A DNA stretch of 64,000 nt from an uncultured Rhodopila sp. (GTDB lineage: Bacteria > Pseudomonadota > Alphaproteobacteria > Acetobacterales > Acetobacteraceae): NCBI GenBank assembly GCA_903851415.1, contig CAINOE010000155.1:58749-122748 (forward strand), given 5' to 3'. The position numbers and the translations under genes were made by a program. Each line of letters opens with the position of its first letter. Position 1 is the first letter of the stretch. A model generated the notes under the pieces. That model had not been told where the DNA came from and made no database searches. It saw nothing but the letters and a program-made list of their open reading frames with translations. Shown here piece by piece: positions 17,809-27,475 of this stretch.

Positions 17809-17882
17809 CCGGTTTGCCGCTTCACCCGTCACCGTCGTCGCTTTCCGCGATAAAAGTATCTTTCTTGAATAGTCGCGCGTGT

Positions 17883-18533
17883 CTATGCCACTGATTTGGA
17901 TCGAACGCAAGGTTTTTGCGCATACCGAACTGATATGCTGGCATCAGCATCGCCGAGACCCCGGATGAACCGGTTCAGTACCCTCAGCGTATGGTTTCGC
18001 GACAATCCCGTCCGCACGACCACGTCCGCCCGTCTTCGCTTGTCCCGGTCCGGCATCTGCCTGATGATCACCGCCTCGATATCCTGCCGGCTCATGCGCC
18101 GGCGCAGCCCGACACGGTGAATCTGTATCGGCAACGGCGCGGACACGACGACGACCGTGTCGACCCGCCGGTGGCCGCCGGTCTCGAACAGCAGGGGGAT
18201 GTCGAGCACCACGGCGCGCTTCCCGGCGCGGCGGGCGCGGGCGACGAAGGCGCGTTCCTCGGCTTCGACCATCGGGTGCAGGATGCACTCCAGCCGGGTC
18301 AGCGCCTCCGGGTTGCCGAGCACAACCTGGCGCAGCGCCGGGCGGTCCACCGCGCCGTCGCGGATCGTCCCCGGGAATGCCGCCTCGATCGCCTTTATCG
18401 CGCGACCGCCCGTTGCCTGAAGCCGGTGCACCGCGGCGTCGGCATCGAACACCGGGATGCGGGCGCGGCGAAACGCGGCGGCGGCGGTGGACTTTCCCAT
18501 CCCCATGCCGCCGGTCAGGCCGATGATCCTCAC
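17883..18533 (-). CDS. coaE: dephospho-CoA kinase
   Basis: A 216-residue P-loop kinase making coenzyme A from dephospho-CoA and ATP. The P-loop is GLTGGMGMGKST, followed by FDADAAVH, LHPMVEAEE and LDIPLLFETG, all CoaE signatures. The ATG overlaps the aroE stop by four bases (ATGA). The C-terminal 15-20 residues are longer than in most homologs. Gene order aroE-coaE is common in alphaproteobacteria. Confidence 0.92.
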   Translation of the reverse strand: MRIIGLTGGMGMGKSTAAAAFRRARIPVFDADAAVHRLQATGGRAIKAIEAAFPGTIRDGAVDRPALRQVVLGNPEALTRLECILHPMVEAEERAFVARARRAGKRAVVLDIPLLFETGGHRRVDTVVVVSAPLPIQIHRVGLRRRMSRQDIEAVIIRQMPDRDKRRRADVVVRTGLSRNHTLRVLNRFIRGLGDADASISVRYAQKPCVRSKSVA

Positions 18534-19369
18534 GCCGGCAGCAAGTCCGCCGCCACGAACCGGCGCAGCGCGTCATCCACCACCGGCTCGGCGTTGAACC
18601 AGGCGCGGAAACCGGGCACCGCCTGATGCAGCAGCATCCCGAGGCCATCGACGCCGCGCAGGCCGCGCGCCCGGGCGGCGGCGAGCAGCGGGGTTTCCAG
18701 CGGCACATAGACGATGTCCACCACCGTCATGCCGGGCGGCGCGCGGTCGAGATCGATCTGCAGCGGCGGGTTGCCCGCCATCCCGAGCGACGTCGTGTGG
18801 ACCAGCAGTCCGTGGCCGGAAAGCGCGGCGCCGCGCTGCTCCCAATCGATGACATGCAATCCCGGCAGGTCCCTGGCCAGCGCATCGGCATGCGCGCGGG
18901 TGCGGTTGGCGAGCGTGACATCGACTCCCAGCCCCAGCAGCGCCGCGCCGATGGCCCGCGCCGCGCCGCCCGCGCCCAGGATCAGGGCCGGCGTGGCGCC
19001 GGGATCGACCCCGTTGGCGCGGAGGTTTTCCAGGAAGCCCCAGCCATCGGTGTTGCTGCCGGTGATGCGGCCGTCGCGGAACACCAGGGTGTTGACCGCG
19101 CCGGCGCGGTGCGCGGTTTCGTCCACCGCGTCGCAGACCGCGAACGCCGCCACCTTATGCGGGATGGTGCAGTTGACGCCGGCAAACCCGGCCCGAACCA
19201 GGCCGCGGACCGCCTCCGGAAAGTGCCCCGGCTCGATCGGCAGCGGCACATAAGCGCCGTCGATGCCGTAGCGGTCCAGCCAGAAGCCGTGCAGCCGGGG
19301 CGAGCGGGAATGGCCCACGGGCCAGCCGGTGATGCCCGCGAGCCGGGCCTTGCCAGTCAGAATGGTCAT
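18530..19369 (-). CDS. aroE: shikimate dehydrogenase
   Basis: A 279-residue NADPH-dependent enzyme reducing 3-dehydroshikimate to shikimate. The catalytic Lys is in NCTIPHK, the Asp in NTDGWGF, and the nucleotide-binding loop is ILGAGGAARAIG followed by LANRTRAHAD. The substrate-binding site is seen in GHSRSPRLHGFW. It is coupled to coaE downstream and touches the stop of the PEP mutase family gene upstream, so the three form one operon. Confidence 0.95.
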   Translation of the reverse strand: MTILTGKARLAGITGWPVGHSRSPRLHGFWLDRYGIDGAYVPLPIEPGHFPEAVRGLVRAGFAGVNCTIPHKVAAFAVCDAVDETAHRAGAVNTLVFRDGRITGSNTDGWGFLENLRANGVDPGATPALILGAGGAARAIGAALLGLGVDVTLANRTRAHADALARDLPGLHVIDWEQRGAALSGHGLLVHTTSLGMAGNPPLQIDLDRAPPGMTVVDIVYVPLETPLLAAARARGLRGVDGLGMLLHQAVPGFRAWFNAEPVVDDALRRFVAADLLPA

Positions 19370-20226
19370 CAGTTGAGAAACTTTTCGGTCCAGGTCTTGT
19401 AGTCGCCGTCGCGGGTCACGCGCGCCATCAGCTCGGGCGAGGCAATGCCGGTCAAATCCGAGGGTTTGACGCCGTCGCGCAACGCCTTGAGCGTGTCGTA
19501 GGTCGCCTTGACGGCGGCGGCGAAGGGCTGGTGGCCTTGCAGCGCCACCCGCACGCCGCGGCTGGCGAGGTACTCTCTGTCCTGCAGATCAGCCGGCACG
19601 CCGCCGAGCATCAGGGGGATGGAGACCTCCGCCGCGATGGCGTCGAGGTCCGGGCGGGTCAGGCCGCCGGCGATGAACAGCGCGTCCACGCCGGATTGTT
19701 CATACGCTTTCAGGCGCCTGATCCCGTCGGCGAGGCCGGCGATCGACGGCGCGCTGGTGCGGCCGATGATGAACAGGGCGGGGTACTCGCGGGCGGCGAG
19801 GGCGGCGCGCATTTTGCCAGCGCCTTCCTCCAGCGAAATGAGGCCCGGCCTGGTTTCGCCGAAAGCGCGGGGCAGCAGCGTGTCCTCGATCATCAGCGCG
19901 GCGACGCCGGCGGTCTCCAGTTCCTGCACCGAGCGCATTACGTTCAATGCGTTGCCGTAGCCGTGGTCCGCGTCCACCATCAGCGGCAGCTTGCCGGCGC
20001 GGTTGATGCGGTAAGCCTGGGCGGCGAATTCGGTCAATGTCAGGACGATCAGGTCGGGGGCGCCCAGCACGGTGAAGGAGGCAATGGAGCCGGCGAACAT
20101 GCCGATATCGAAACAGAGGTCTTCTGCGATGCGCGCTGAGATGGCGTCGTGGACGGAGGCGGGATGGACGCATGCGCCGGTGGCGATGGTCTCGCGGTAT
20201 CGCTCGCGGCGATCGGTCCAGTGCAT
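19369..20226 (-). CDS. isocitrate lyase/PEP mutase family protein
   Basis: A 285-residue TIM-barrel protein of the isocitrate lyase/phosphoenolpyruvate mutase superfamily. The metal-binding strand reads PLMVDADHGYGNALNVMR, and the following strand is LMIEDTLLPRAFGE. The Lys-Cys catalytic pair of true lyases is not visible, so an oxaloacetate decarboxylase-like or related C-C cleaving role is more likely. The ATG at 20226 follows GGGGGAAACC. It is first in the operon with aroE and coaE. Confidence 0.85.
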   Translation of the reverse strand: MHWTDRRERYRETIATGACVHPASVHDAISARIAEDLCFDIGMFAGSIASFTVLGAPDLIVLTLTEFAAQAYRINRAGKLPLMVDADHGYGNALNVMRSVQELETAGVAALMIEDTLLPRAFGETRPGLISLEEGAGKMRAALAAREYPALFIIGRTSAPSIAGLADGIRRLKAYEQSGVDALFIAGGLTRPDLDAIAAEVSIPLMLGGVPADLQDREYLASRGVRVALQGHQPFAAAVKATYDTLKALRDGVKPSDLTGIASPELMARVTRDGDYKTWTEKFLN

Positions 20227-20630
20227 GGTTTCCCCCGGGTTGGCGCGGCGGCATTGTAGGGAGGGCGGCAAGGTTGGGGAAGGGAGGCGGACCGGTTCCG
20301 TCCGGACGGGTTCGTTGGTGTTCATTTGCGCAGGCTTTGCGCATCGCTTTGGTGGTGGGTAAACCGACGAGGAAACAATGCATCGTGATGTTCAGGCGGC
20401 GGAGGACTTGCCAACCGGTTTGATCGAGATGAATCGTTCACAGCAGTGGGCGGCGGACGAACGTCTTGAGGCGGTTGTCGCCGCGTTGAACGCGGTCCAC
20501 GACCACCACGGATTACTTTCGGATGACTTTCCAAGCCTTTGAGTTCCAACGCCTGCCGCGCGTTTTCGCGCCGAGGCATTGAAACCCGCCGCGCCCCGTG
20601 TTATCTAGCTAGCTGGAAAGGCTAGGTGCC
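20227..20630. other. 404-bp gap with one small ORF
   Basis: Between the PEP mutase family gene and the Phd antitoxin. The only candidate is the 54-codon frame at 20378-20542. The final 25 bases, GGAAAGGCTAGGTGCC and nearby, serve the downstream antitoxin start. Confidence 0.5.
20378..20542 (+). CDS. possible CcdA-like antitoxin C-terminal fragment
   Basis: A 54-codon frame with a GAGGAAAC ribosome binding site. The C-terminus, LNAVHDHHGLLSDDFPSL, resembles the toxin-binding tail of CcdA-type antitoxins. The N-terminal ribbon-helix-helix domain expected in a full CcdA (about 75 residues) is missing, and no CcdB toxin follows. It may be a decayed antitoxin or a short unrelated protein. It lies 88 bases before a complete Phd/VapC module. 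Confidence 0.35.
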   Translation: MHRDVQAAEDLPTGLIEMNRSQQWAADERLEAVVAALNAVHDHHGLLSDDFPSL

Positions 20631-20882
20631 ATGGAAACGGTTACTCTATTCGACGCGAAAAACCGGCTAAGCGGCCTTGTCGATCAGGTCGAGGAGGGGC
20701 GGGAAGTCGCGATCACGCGCCGTGGCAAGCCCGTTGCCAGACTTGTTCCCATAATCCCCAAGGCTGATCTGGCGCGGGACGCTGTCGCGAAGCTGCATGC
20801 GCTCCGGGAAAGCATCGCCGCTCGCGGACAGAGCTTCACGCGGGATGAACTCGATGCCTACCGGGAGGAAGGGCGCCGGTAG
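20631..20882 (+). CDS. Phd/YefM-type antitoxin
   Basis: An 83-residue protein starting METVTLFDAKNRLSGLVDQV, followed by VAITRRGKPVARLVP, the Phd/YefM signature. The C-terminal helix should block the adjacent PIN toxin. The toxin's GTG start directly abuts the stop codon, so the two are co-translated. Confidence 0.9.
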   Translation: METVTLFDAKNRLSGLVDQVEEGREVAITRRGKPVARLVPIIPKADLARDAVAKLHALRESIAARGQSFTRDELDAYREEGRR

Positions 20883-21299
20883 GTGTATTGCGTCCTGGAC
20901 TGCTCGGCAGCTCTGGCGTGGGTGCTCCCGGGTGAGGCGACCGAGGCCACGAACGCCTTGCTCACTGTCACCGCCGAGGCCGGGGCGCTGACGCCCGGCC
21001 TTTGGCCGCTGGAGGTCGCCAATGTGCTGCGCGCCGCCGAACGGCGTGGACGGATCACCTTGGCGGAGCGAACGCAGGCAATGGCGATCCTGAGCGAGCT
21101 GCCGATCAGGATCGACGAGAGTACGGCGGCCCTGGCGTTCGGCCCGATATCGGCGCTGGCGGCGGGACGGGACCTGACCGTTTACGACGCGTGCTACCTG
21201 GAACTGGCGCTGCGGTCCGGTCTGCCGCTGGCCTCCCTCGATCGGCGTTTGTGCGAGGCTGCGTCGGCCGCCGGTGTGAAGCTGATCCTTACGCCGTAA
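20883..21299 (+). CDS. VapC-type PIN-domain toxin
   Basis: A 138-residue PIN-domain ribonuclease. Conserved acidic residues occur in YCVLDCSAAL, LEVANVL, YDACYLELAL and LASLDRRL. Starts at the GTG at 20883, immediately after the antitoxin stop. With the antitoxin it forms a Phd-VapC hybrid pair common in alphaproteobacteria. Unrelated in detail to the VapC at 8710. Confidence 0.9.
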   Translation: MYCVLDCSAALAWVLPGEATEATNALLTVTAEAGALTPGLWPLEVANVLRAAERRGRITLAERTQAMAILSELPIRIDESTAALAFGPISALAAGRDLTVYDACYLELALRSGLPLASLDRRLCEAASAAGVKLILTP

Positions 21300-21414
21300 C
21301 CTCCAGCACCCGATCGCACCCCCGCGCAAAGCCGAAACCGCAGGAAACGCGGAGTATCCCGGACCCGGTCGATGCGGTTGGGATGCACCGGACCGGGCTG
21401 AACCAGCGTGCGCA

Positions 21415-23196
21415 TCAGCGGCCCACCGCGTAGCCTTGCATGCCGCGCGGGTTGGCACCCGCGAGCCGCTGCCCGTCCGGTTCCAGCCTCGCCGCCGACA
21501 GCCGCCCTTCGCTCCAGTCCTCGCCCTTGGACGCATCGTGCCCACGCGCCAGCAGGTCCGCCAGGACATCGTCGCCGAAGCGGCCTTCCAGCACCAGCTT
21601 GCCGGGCCGCGCCGCGCGGGGCCAGAAGCTGGACGGCCAGTGTTCGCCATGAAACGACGGCGCGTCAATCGCCTGCTGGAGGTTCATCGCGTGGTGCACC
21701 ATGCGCAGGAAGAAGATGACGGACCACTGGTCCTGCTGCTCTCCGCCAGGCGTGCCGAACGCCATCCACGGCTTGCCGCCGCGCAGCGCGAAGCTCGGCG
21801 ACAGCGTCGTGCGAGGCCGTTTCTTCGGAGCAACACTGTTCGGCAGCCCCGGACGGGTCCAGAACATCTGCCCGCGCGTGCCCATCGGAAAGCCGAGCTC
21901 CGGGATCACCGGCGAGGATTGCAGCCAGCCGGCCGAGGGCGTCGCGCTGACCATGTTGCCCCAACGGTCGATGACATCGACATGGCAGGTGTCGCCGCCG
22001 GAGGCGCCAAGGCTCGCCACTGTCGGCTCCCCGCTTCCGGCGGTGCCGGCGGTCAGCATGGCGACCCGCGAGGCGGCATCATGATCGACGAACGGATGGT
22101 ATCCCGGAACGATGCCGGGCCGCAGCGCCAGCGACGCGGTGTCCGCGATCAATCCGCGCCGGCGGTCGTTGTATTCGTCCGACAGCAAAACATCCAGCGG
22201 CACCGAGGTAAAATCCGGATCGCCGTAATATCCCTCCCGATCGGCATAGGCCAGCTTCGCCGCCTCGGTCACCGTATGGACGAATGTAGCGCCGACGGGG
22301 TGCATGTCGCCGATATCGAAACCTTTCAGCAGCGCGAGTTGCTGAAGAAACACTGGTCCCTGGCTCCACGGCCCGCATTTCAGCACGGTGTGGCCGTGGT
22401 AATCGAAGCTGACGGGGTCCTCCACCGTGGCGGACCATTGCGCAAAATCATCGGCGGTGAGCAGCCCGCGGTGATGCCGGCCGCTGGTGTCAAGCACGTC
22501 CGTGTTGTGGAAGAAACGGTCAACCGCTTCGGCGACGAAACCGCGATACCAGGCGTTGCGCGCGGCGTCGATGCGCGCCTCGCGGGTCGGCCCCACAGCC
22601 TCCCGCAGCACGCGCTCATAGGTGTCCGCCAGCGCCGGGCGGGCGAACAGGCTGCCGGGGGCGGGGACCCGGCCATGCGGCAGGAACACCGCGGCGGACG
22701 TGGTCCATTCCTGCTCGAACAACGGCTGCACCCCGGCGATCGTCGCGCTGATGCGCGGCACGACGGGAACGCCGTTGCGGGCGTAGCCGATGGCGAATTC
22801 CAGGACGTCGGGCAGTTCCCGGGTGCCCCAGTCGCGCAGCATCAGGCACCAGGCGTCGAACGCGCCGGGAACGACGGCGGGTAGCAGCCCGGTAGCCGGG
22901 ATGAATTCGATATCGAGCCGCTCGAACGCTGCCGGTGTGGCGGCGGCGGGCGACAAGCCCTGGCCGCAGATCACATGCTGATCGCCGCTGGCCGCGCTGT
23001 GCAAAATGATCGGCACGTCGCCGCCGGGGCCGTTCAGGTGCGGTTCGGCGACATGCAGGGTGAAGCCGGCGGCGACCGCCGCATCGAACGCGTTCCCGCC
23101 GCGCTCCAACACCGCCATGCCGCACTGGCTGGCCAGCCAGTGGGTGCTGGCGACGACGCCGAAGGTGCCGGCGATTTCCGGCCGGGTGGTGAACAT
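21415..23196 (-). CDS. gamma-glutamyltransferase family protein
   Basis: A 593-residue Ntn-hydrolase that should cut itself before the Thr near residue 400 in GGDTCHVDVIDRWGNMVS. The N-terminal half has MAVLERGGNAFDAAVAAGF and LNGPGGD, and the C-terminal half TTLSPSFALRGGKPWMAFG and GGEQQDQW. No signal peptide is seen, so a cytoplasmic role such as glutathione or gamma-glutamyl amide turnover, or cephalosporin-acylase-like activity, is likely. The ATG at 23196 follows AGGAGGCC. Divergent from the SNF2 gene. Confidence 0.88.
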   Translation of the reverse strand: MFTTRPEIAGTFGVVASTHWLASQCGMAVLERGGNAFDAAVAAGFTLHVAEPHLNGPGGDVPIILHSAASGDQHVICGQGLSPAAATPAAFERLDIEFIPATGLLPAVVPGAFDAWCLMLRDWGTRELPDVLEFAIGYARNGVPVVPRISATIAGVQPLFEQEWTTSAAVFLPHGRVPAPGSLFARPALADTYERVLREAVGPTREARIDAARNAWYRGFVAEAVDRFFHNTDVLDTSGRHHRGLLTADDFAQWSATVEDPVSFDYHGHTVLKCGPWSQGPVFLQQLALLKGFDIGDMHPVGATFVHTVTEAAKLAYADREGYYGDPDFTSVPLDVLLSDEYNDRRRGLIADTASLALRPGIVPGYHPFVDHDAASRVAMLTAGTAGSGEPTVASLGASGGDTCHVDVIDRWGNMVSATPSAGWLQSSPVIPELGFPMGTRGQMFWTRPGLPNSVAPKKRPRTTLSPSFALRGGKPWMAFGTPGGEQQDQWSVIFFLRMVHHAMNLQQAIDAPSFHGEHWPSSFWPRAARPGKLVLEGRFGDDVLADLLARGHDASKGEDWSEGRLSAARLEPDGQRLAGANPRGMQGYAVGR

Positions 23197-23298
23197 GGGC
23201 CGCGGCCTCCTGTTGGTTCGAAGAAGTATGCGGCGGGTTGGCGGGAACGGGAAGCAACCGGGTTCACGAATCGGGTGGCTTTCGTTCATCATCGATCA

Positions 23299-26200
23299 AT
23301 GAACGCCATCTCCCCCAGCCTATCGTCGGCCGCTCTGTGGGATCGCTACGTCCGGCTGCCGCCCGGGGCCAAACTGGTCCTTCGCCTGAAGAGCCTGATC
23401 GTTCCGGGCGTGCCAAGAGGCGACTTCGCCAACGTTCTGGCGCGAACCGGGCTACGCGCCATCGCAGGCGGAAGCTGGTCGTCCCAATCGGTGAACCCGG
23501 TGATCAACGACCTGCTTAGCAAGGGATTTCTGACTGCCGATCTCGATTGCGAGCCGGGCTTGCTGCATCATGTCGCGGCCGACGCCGCTGCCTCGGAGGA
23601 CGCGAAGGTGCTCGCGCAGGCGATCCGCCTGGTGCTGCCGTCGCATAACCCGAACCGATATTATGAGTCGACAGACTCGAAAGCGCTGTGGCGGCTGATC
23701 CGGCTGGAAGTCTACACCAACAACGAGGTCGAGTTCCGCCTCAATCGTAACCTCTGCGACAAGACGTTCGGTCCGCAATCCACGGTCATGACCCTTGCCA
23801 CCGCGTTCCACGACGCGCCGCTCGAAGCTGCCTGGATTGCCAGCCGGCACCCGGAGATCCGGGTCCCGCTGCTCGAAGCCAAACTCAATTCCTTCATCGT
23901 GACCGGTTCGGGCGGCCCGGACATGCCGGAGATCATCGCGCTCGGCCGCAGGCAGCGCGGACAGGAGGGCTGCGGGGGCCTGGCGGCCCAGCTTCTGCGC
24001 TACGATCTGCTCGCCGGCAGGCTCGACGCGCTGCGCGACGCCGCGCAAACGGAACCCGAGGCCGACGCGCGGCAGTCGCTGGAGGGCGCGGTCGCTTTCC
24101 TCGAAGCCCGCAACGACGCGGCGCTGCTGCATTATCGCGAGGCGTTGAAGCTGCGCCGCAAGCGGTTCGGCCGGCGCAAGCTGTTCCTGGAGCAGGAGCA
24201 CCGCGTGCTGTTCCTGCTGGCGCTGCTGGGCGCGAACGATGCCGCGCTGCACGCCGAGATCCAGACCGGACTCGACGCCGCGTTTTCGGAGACGGAAATG
24301 GCCGCGCGCGATGGCGGCCTGCTGGCGATGCAGGCGGTGCTTTGGCTGGCCCGGGGCCTGGAACCCAAGGCGCGCGAACTGCTGGCCTCACTGCGCAAGA
24401 CGAAGCTGACCGCGCCGCTCGCCGTCGCCTGCGTGTCGCTGGCCGAGCATGCCGTCGACCGCGCGATCTCACGCGAGAAGCGCGACGACCATGCCATCCG
24501 CTTCACCCTGCTGCGCGACGTTCTGCCGCTGATCGCCCGCATCCATGCGGAAATCCTGGCGGAGGTGGCGGCAAACCCCGCGCCGTATAGTGCCTGGCTC
24601 GCCGGGAATCCCGGCCTGGCGTTCACCGGGCTCATCCGGACCCTTCAGCCGTGGGAGCGGGCGCTGGAGAGCCTGGGCACCTTCCTCACCGGCGCGGAGG
24701 CCGGCGACGTCGCCAAGGTGCAGCGCAAGGCCAAGCGCCTGGTGTGGTTCCTCGATCCCGACCGCAAGGAGGTCACCGTCGCAGAACAGTCGGCCAAGGG
24801 GCGCGACGGCTGGACCGACGGGCGGCCGGTGGCGATGAAGCGGCTGCATGAGCAGGACCCGCGGCTGGACTACCTGACGCCGCAAGACCGATCCGCGCTG
24901 CGCACGATCCGCAAGGAAACCGCCGGCTGGTACGGTGAGGAAAGCTTCTGGTTCGACGTCTCCCGGACCATCCCGGCCCTTGTCGGCCATCCCGCGGTGT
25001 TCCATGCCGGGCGGCGGTCGCAGCAGCTCGAACTCGTCGCCTACCCGGTGGAACTGCTGGTGACCGAGCAACCGGGCGGCTACCGCATTGCGCTGTCGCA
25101 TGGCGGAACCGAGCCGGCGGCGTTCCTGGAGGCGGAGACGCCCGGCCGCTACCGGGTGATCGAGTTCTCGCAAAAGCTGCTGGCGGTGCAGGAGATCCTC
25201 GGCGCCAACGGGCTGCACGTTCCCGCCGCGGCGCGCGACCAGGTGGTCGCGATGGTGCGGCAGAACAATCCGGCGCTGCCGATACGCGCCGAAATCGCCG
25301 AGCTGGAGCAGCCGGGGATCGAGGGTCAGTCAGCCCCGGTGGTCCAGTTGGTGCCGTATGAGGCGGGGCTGCGGCTGACCCTGCTGGTGCGGCCGTTCGG
25401 CGCCGATGGTCCGGCCTATGTCGCCGGGCTGGGCGGGCGTTCCGTGCTGGCGACCGTTGGCGGGCTGGTGGTTCGCGCCATCCGCGACCTGCCGCGGGAA
25501 CTGGCCGAGCGCACGGCTCTGGCCGAAGCCTGCCCGACCCTGCGCGATCGCGGCGGCGCGGACGCGCATGAGCTGATCGTCGAGGATCTGGCCGGCAGCC
25601 TCGACCTGCTGCTGGAACTGCAGGCCTACGCCGGACCGCTGGCGGTGGAATGGCCGGAAGGCCGCACGATGCGGGTCAGCGCCGTCACCCCCGGCAAGAT
25701 GAAGCTGCGCGTCGCCCGCGACCGCGACTGGTTCAGCATCGACGGCACCGTCGCGCTGGACGAGGACGAGGTGCTGGAGATGCGCTTCCTGCTCGACCGC
25801 CTGGACAAGGCGCAAGGGCGGTTCGTGCAACTGGCGGATGGCCGCTTCGTCGCGCTGACACATCAGTTGCAGGCACAGTTGCAGCGGTTGTCCGCCGTTT
25901 CGGAACCGCACAAGGCCGGGCGGCGGGTGCATGCGCTGGGTGCGCCGGCGCTGGACGCGGTGCTGGAGGACGCCGGCGAGGTGAAGTCCGACGCCGCCTG
26001 GAAGAAGCACGTTTCGCAGATCCGCGCGGCGGCCGACTGGACTCCGGCGATCCCGGCGACCTTGCAGGCGGAGTTGCGCGATTACCAGGTGGAGGGCTTC
26101 GTCTGGATGTCGCGCCTGGCGCGCTGGGGTGCGGGCGCCTGCCTTGCCGACGACATGGGCCTCGGCAAGACGGTGCAGGCGATCGCGGTGATGCTGGACC

Positions 26201-27444
26201 GGGCGGAGCAGGGGCCGTGCCTGGTGGTTGCTCCGACCTCGGTGTGCCCGAACTGGCAGGCGGAGATCGCCCGGTTTGCGCCGACGCTGACGACACACCG
26301 CCTTCCGGCCACGGGCGACCGGGCGGCGCTGATCGAGGGCCTGGGCGCGCGCGACGTGCTCGTGTGCAGCTACGGCCTGCTGCATCAATCCGCGGAACTG
26401 CTGAGCGGGCGGTCCTGGCAGATGGTGGTGCTGGATGAGGCTCAGGCAATCAAGAATGCCGAGACGAAGCGGGCGCAGGCGGTGCAGGGGTTGCAGGCGG
26501 CGTTCCGGCTGGCGCTGACGGGGACTCCGGTCGAGAACTACCTGGACGAGCTTTGGAGCCTGTTCAATTTCGTCAACGCGGGCGTGCTGGGGTCGCGCGA
26601 GGGCTTCCAGAAGCGCTTCGCGCGGCCGATAGAGCGGGACAAGGATGCGCAGGCGCGCCAGGCATTAAGGGCGCTGCTGCGGCCGTTCCTGCTGCGCCGG
26701 ACCAAGGCGGCGGTGCTGAGCGAATTGCCGCCGCGCACCGAGCAGACTTTGAATGTGGAGATGCTGGAGGGCGAGCGGGCGTTCTACGAGGCGCTGCGGC
26801 AACGCTCCCTGGAGCGGATCGAGGCGCTTGATGCGCCGGAGGGTCGCCGGAAGATCCAGATCCTGGCGGAGATCACGAAGCTGCGGCGGGCCTGCTGCAA
26901 TCCGGCGCTGATCGACGCGGCGGCTGGCGTGCCGAGCGGCAAGCTGGCGACGTTCCTGGACCTGACGGAGGAGCTGATCCGCAACCGGCACAAGGCGCTG
27001 GTGTTCAGCCAGTTTGTCGGCCACCTGGAGCTGGTTCGAGCGGCGCTGGATGAGCGCGGCGTGCGGTATGAGTACCTGGACGGCGGCACGCCCTCGGCGG
27101 AGCGGGAGAAGCGGGTGGCGGCGTTCCAGGCGGGCGGGGCGGACCTGTTCCTGATCAGCCTGAAGGCCGGGGGGACGGGGCTGAACCTGACGGCGGCGGA
27201 TTATGTCGTGCACCTCGATCCGTGGTGGAACCCGGCGGTGGAGGACCAGGCATCCGACCGGGCGCACCGCATCGGCCAGGAGCGGCCGGTGACGATCTAC
27301 CGGCTGGTGATGCAGGACAGCATCGAGGAGCGGATTTTGGCGCTGCACAGGGACAAGCGGGACCTGGCGTCGGAACTGCTGGACGGGTCGGAGACGGCGG
27401 GGCGGCTGAGCGAGGAGGCGCTGCTGGATTTGATCCGGGCGTGA
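23299..27444 (+). CDS. SNF2-family DNA/RNA-dependent ATPase with large N-terminal region
   Basis: A 1,381-residue protein. The ATPase core occupies the last 430 residues: motif I DDMGLGKTVQ (about 950), motif II DEAQ (about 1,044, where many relatives have DEAH), motif III LTGTPVEN, motif V AGGTGLNLT and motif VI QASDRAHRIGQ (about 1,317). The first 950 residues have no recognised domain; parts look helical and repeat-like (residues about 250-450). SNF2 enzymes translocate on double-stranded DNA and move proteins off it. The ATG at 23299 was chosen as the first after the divergent promoter. A membrane protein and a 50-residue protein follow on the same strand. Confidence 0.88.
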   Translation: MNAISPSLSSAALWDRYVRLPPGAKLVLRLKSLIVPGVPRGDFANVLARTGLRAIAGGSWSSQSVNPVINDLLSKGFLTADLDCEPGLLHHVAADAAASEDAKVLAQAIRLVLPSHNPNRYYESTDSKALWRLIRLEVYTNNEVEFRLNRNLCDKTFGPQSTVMTLATAFHDAPLEAAWIASRHPEIRVPLLEAKLNSFIVTGSGGPDMPEIIALGRRQRGQEGCGGLAAQLLRYDLLAGRLDALRDAAQTEPEADARQSLEGAVAFLEARNDAALLHYREALKLRRKRFGRRKLFLEQEHRVLFLLALLGANDAALHAEIQTGLDAAFSETEMAARDGGLLAMQAVLWLARGLEPKARELLASLRKTKLTAPLAVACVSLAEHAVDRAISREKRDDHAIRFTLLRDVLPLIARIHAEILAEVAANPAPYSAWLAGNPGLAFTGLIRTLQPWERALESLGTFLTGAEAGDVAKVQRKAKRLVWFLDPDRKEVTVAEQSAKGRDGWTDGRPVAMKRLHEQDPRLDYLTPQDRSALRTIRKETAGWYGEESFWFDVSRTIPALVGHPAVFHAGRRSQQLELVAYPVELLVTEQPGGYRIALSHGGTEPAAFLEAETPGRYRVIEFSQKLLAVQEILGANGLHVPAAARDQVVAMVRQNNPALPIRAEIAELEQPGIEGQSAPVVQLVPYEAGLRLTLLVRPFGADGPAYVAGLGGRSVLATVGGLVVRAIRDLPRELAERTALAEACPTLRDRGGADAHELIVEDLAGSLDLLLELQAYAGPLAVEWPEGRTMRVSAVTPGKMKLRVARDRDWFSIDGTVALDEDEVLEMRFLLDRLDKAQGRFVQLADGRFVALTHQLQAQLQRLSAVSEPHKAGRRVHALGAPALDAVLEDAGEVKSDAAWKKHVSQIRAAADWTPAIPATLQAELRDYQVEGFVWMSRLARWGAGACLADDMGLGKTVQAIAVMLDRAEQGPCLVVAPTSVCPNWQAEIARFAPTLTTHRLPATGDRAALIEGLGARDVLVCSYGLLHQSAELLSGRSWQMVVLDEAQAIKNAETKRAQAVQGLQAAFRLALTGTPVENYLDELWSLFNFVNAGVLGSREGFQKRFARPIERDKDAQARQALRALLRPFLLRRTKAAVLSELPPRTEQTLNVEMLEGERAFYEALRQRSLERIEALDAPEGRRKIQILAEITKLRRACCNPALIDAAAGVPSGKLATFLDLTEELIRNRHKALVFSQFVGHLELVRAALDERGVRYEYLDGGTPSAEREKRVAAFQAGGADLFLISLKAGGTGLNLTAADYVVHLDPWWNPAVEDQASDRAHRIGQERPVTIYRLVMQDSIEERILALHRDKRDLASELLDGSETAGRLSEEALLDLIRA

Positions 27445-27475
27445 GTTCATATGCGCCGGCAAAGGAATGGATCAG

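Noticed and set aside
17891..17904. CTGATTTGGATCGA near the sensor kinase as a second Fnr-type box
   Set aside because: Two of ten fixed bases differ from TTGAT-N4-ATCAA and it lies inside the end of coaE.
20322..20579. Reverse-strand 85-codon frame before the Phd antitoxin
   Set aside because: Low-complexity Pro/Arg/Ser composition; the opposite-strand 54-codon frame has a better ribosome binding site and CcdA-like tail.
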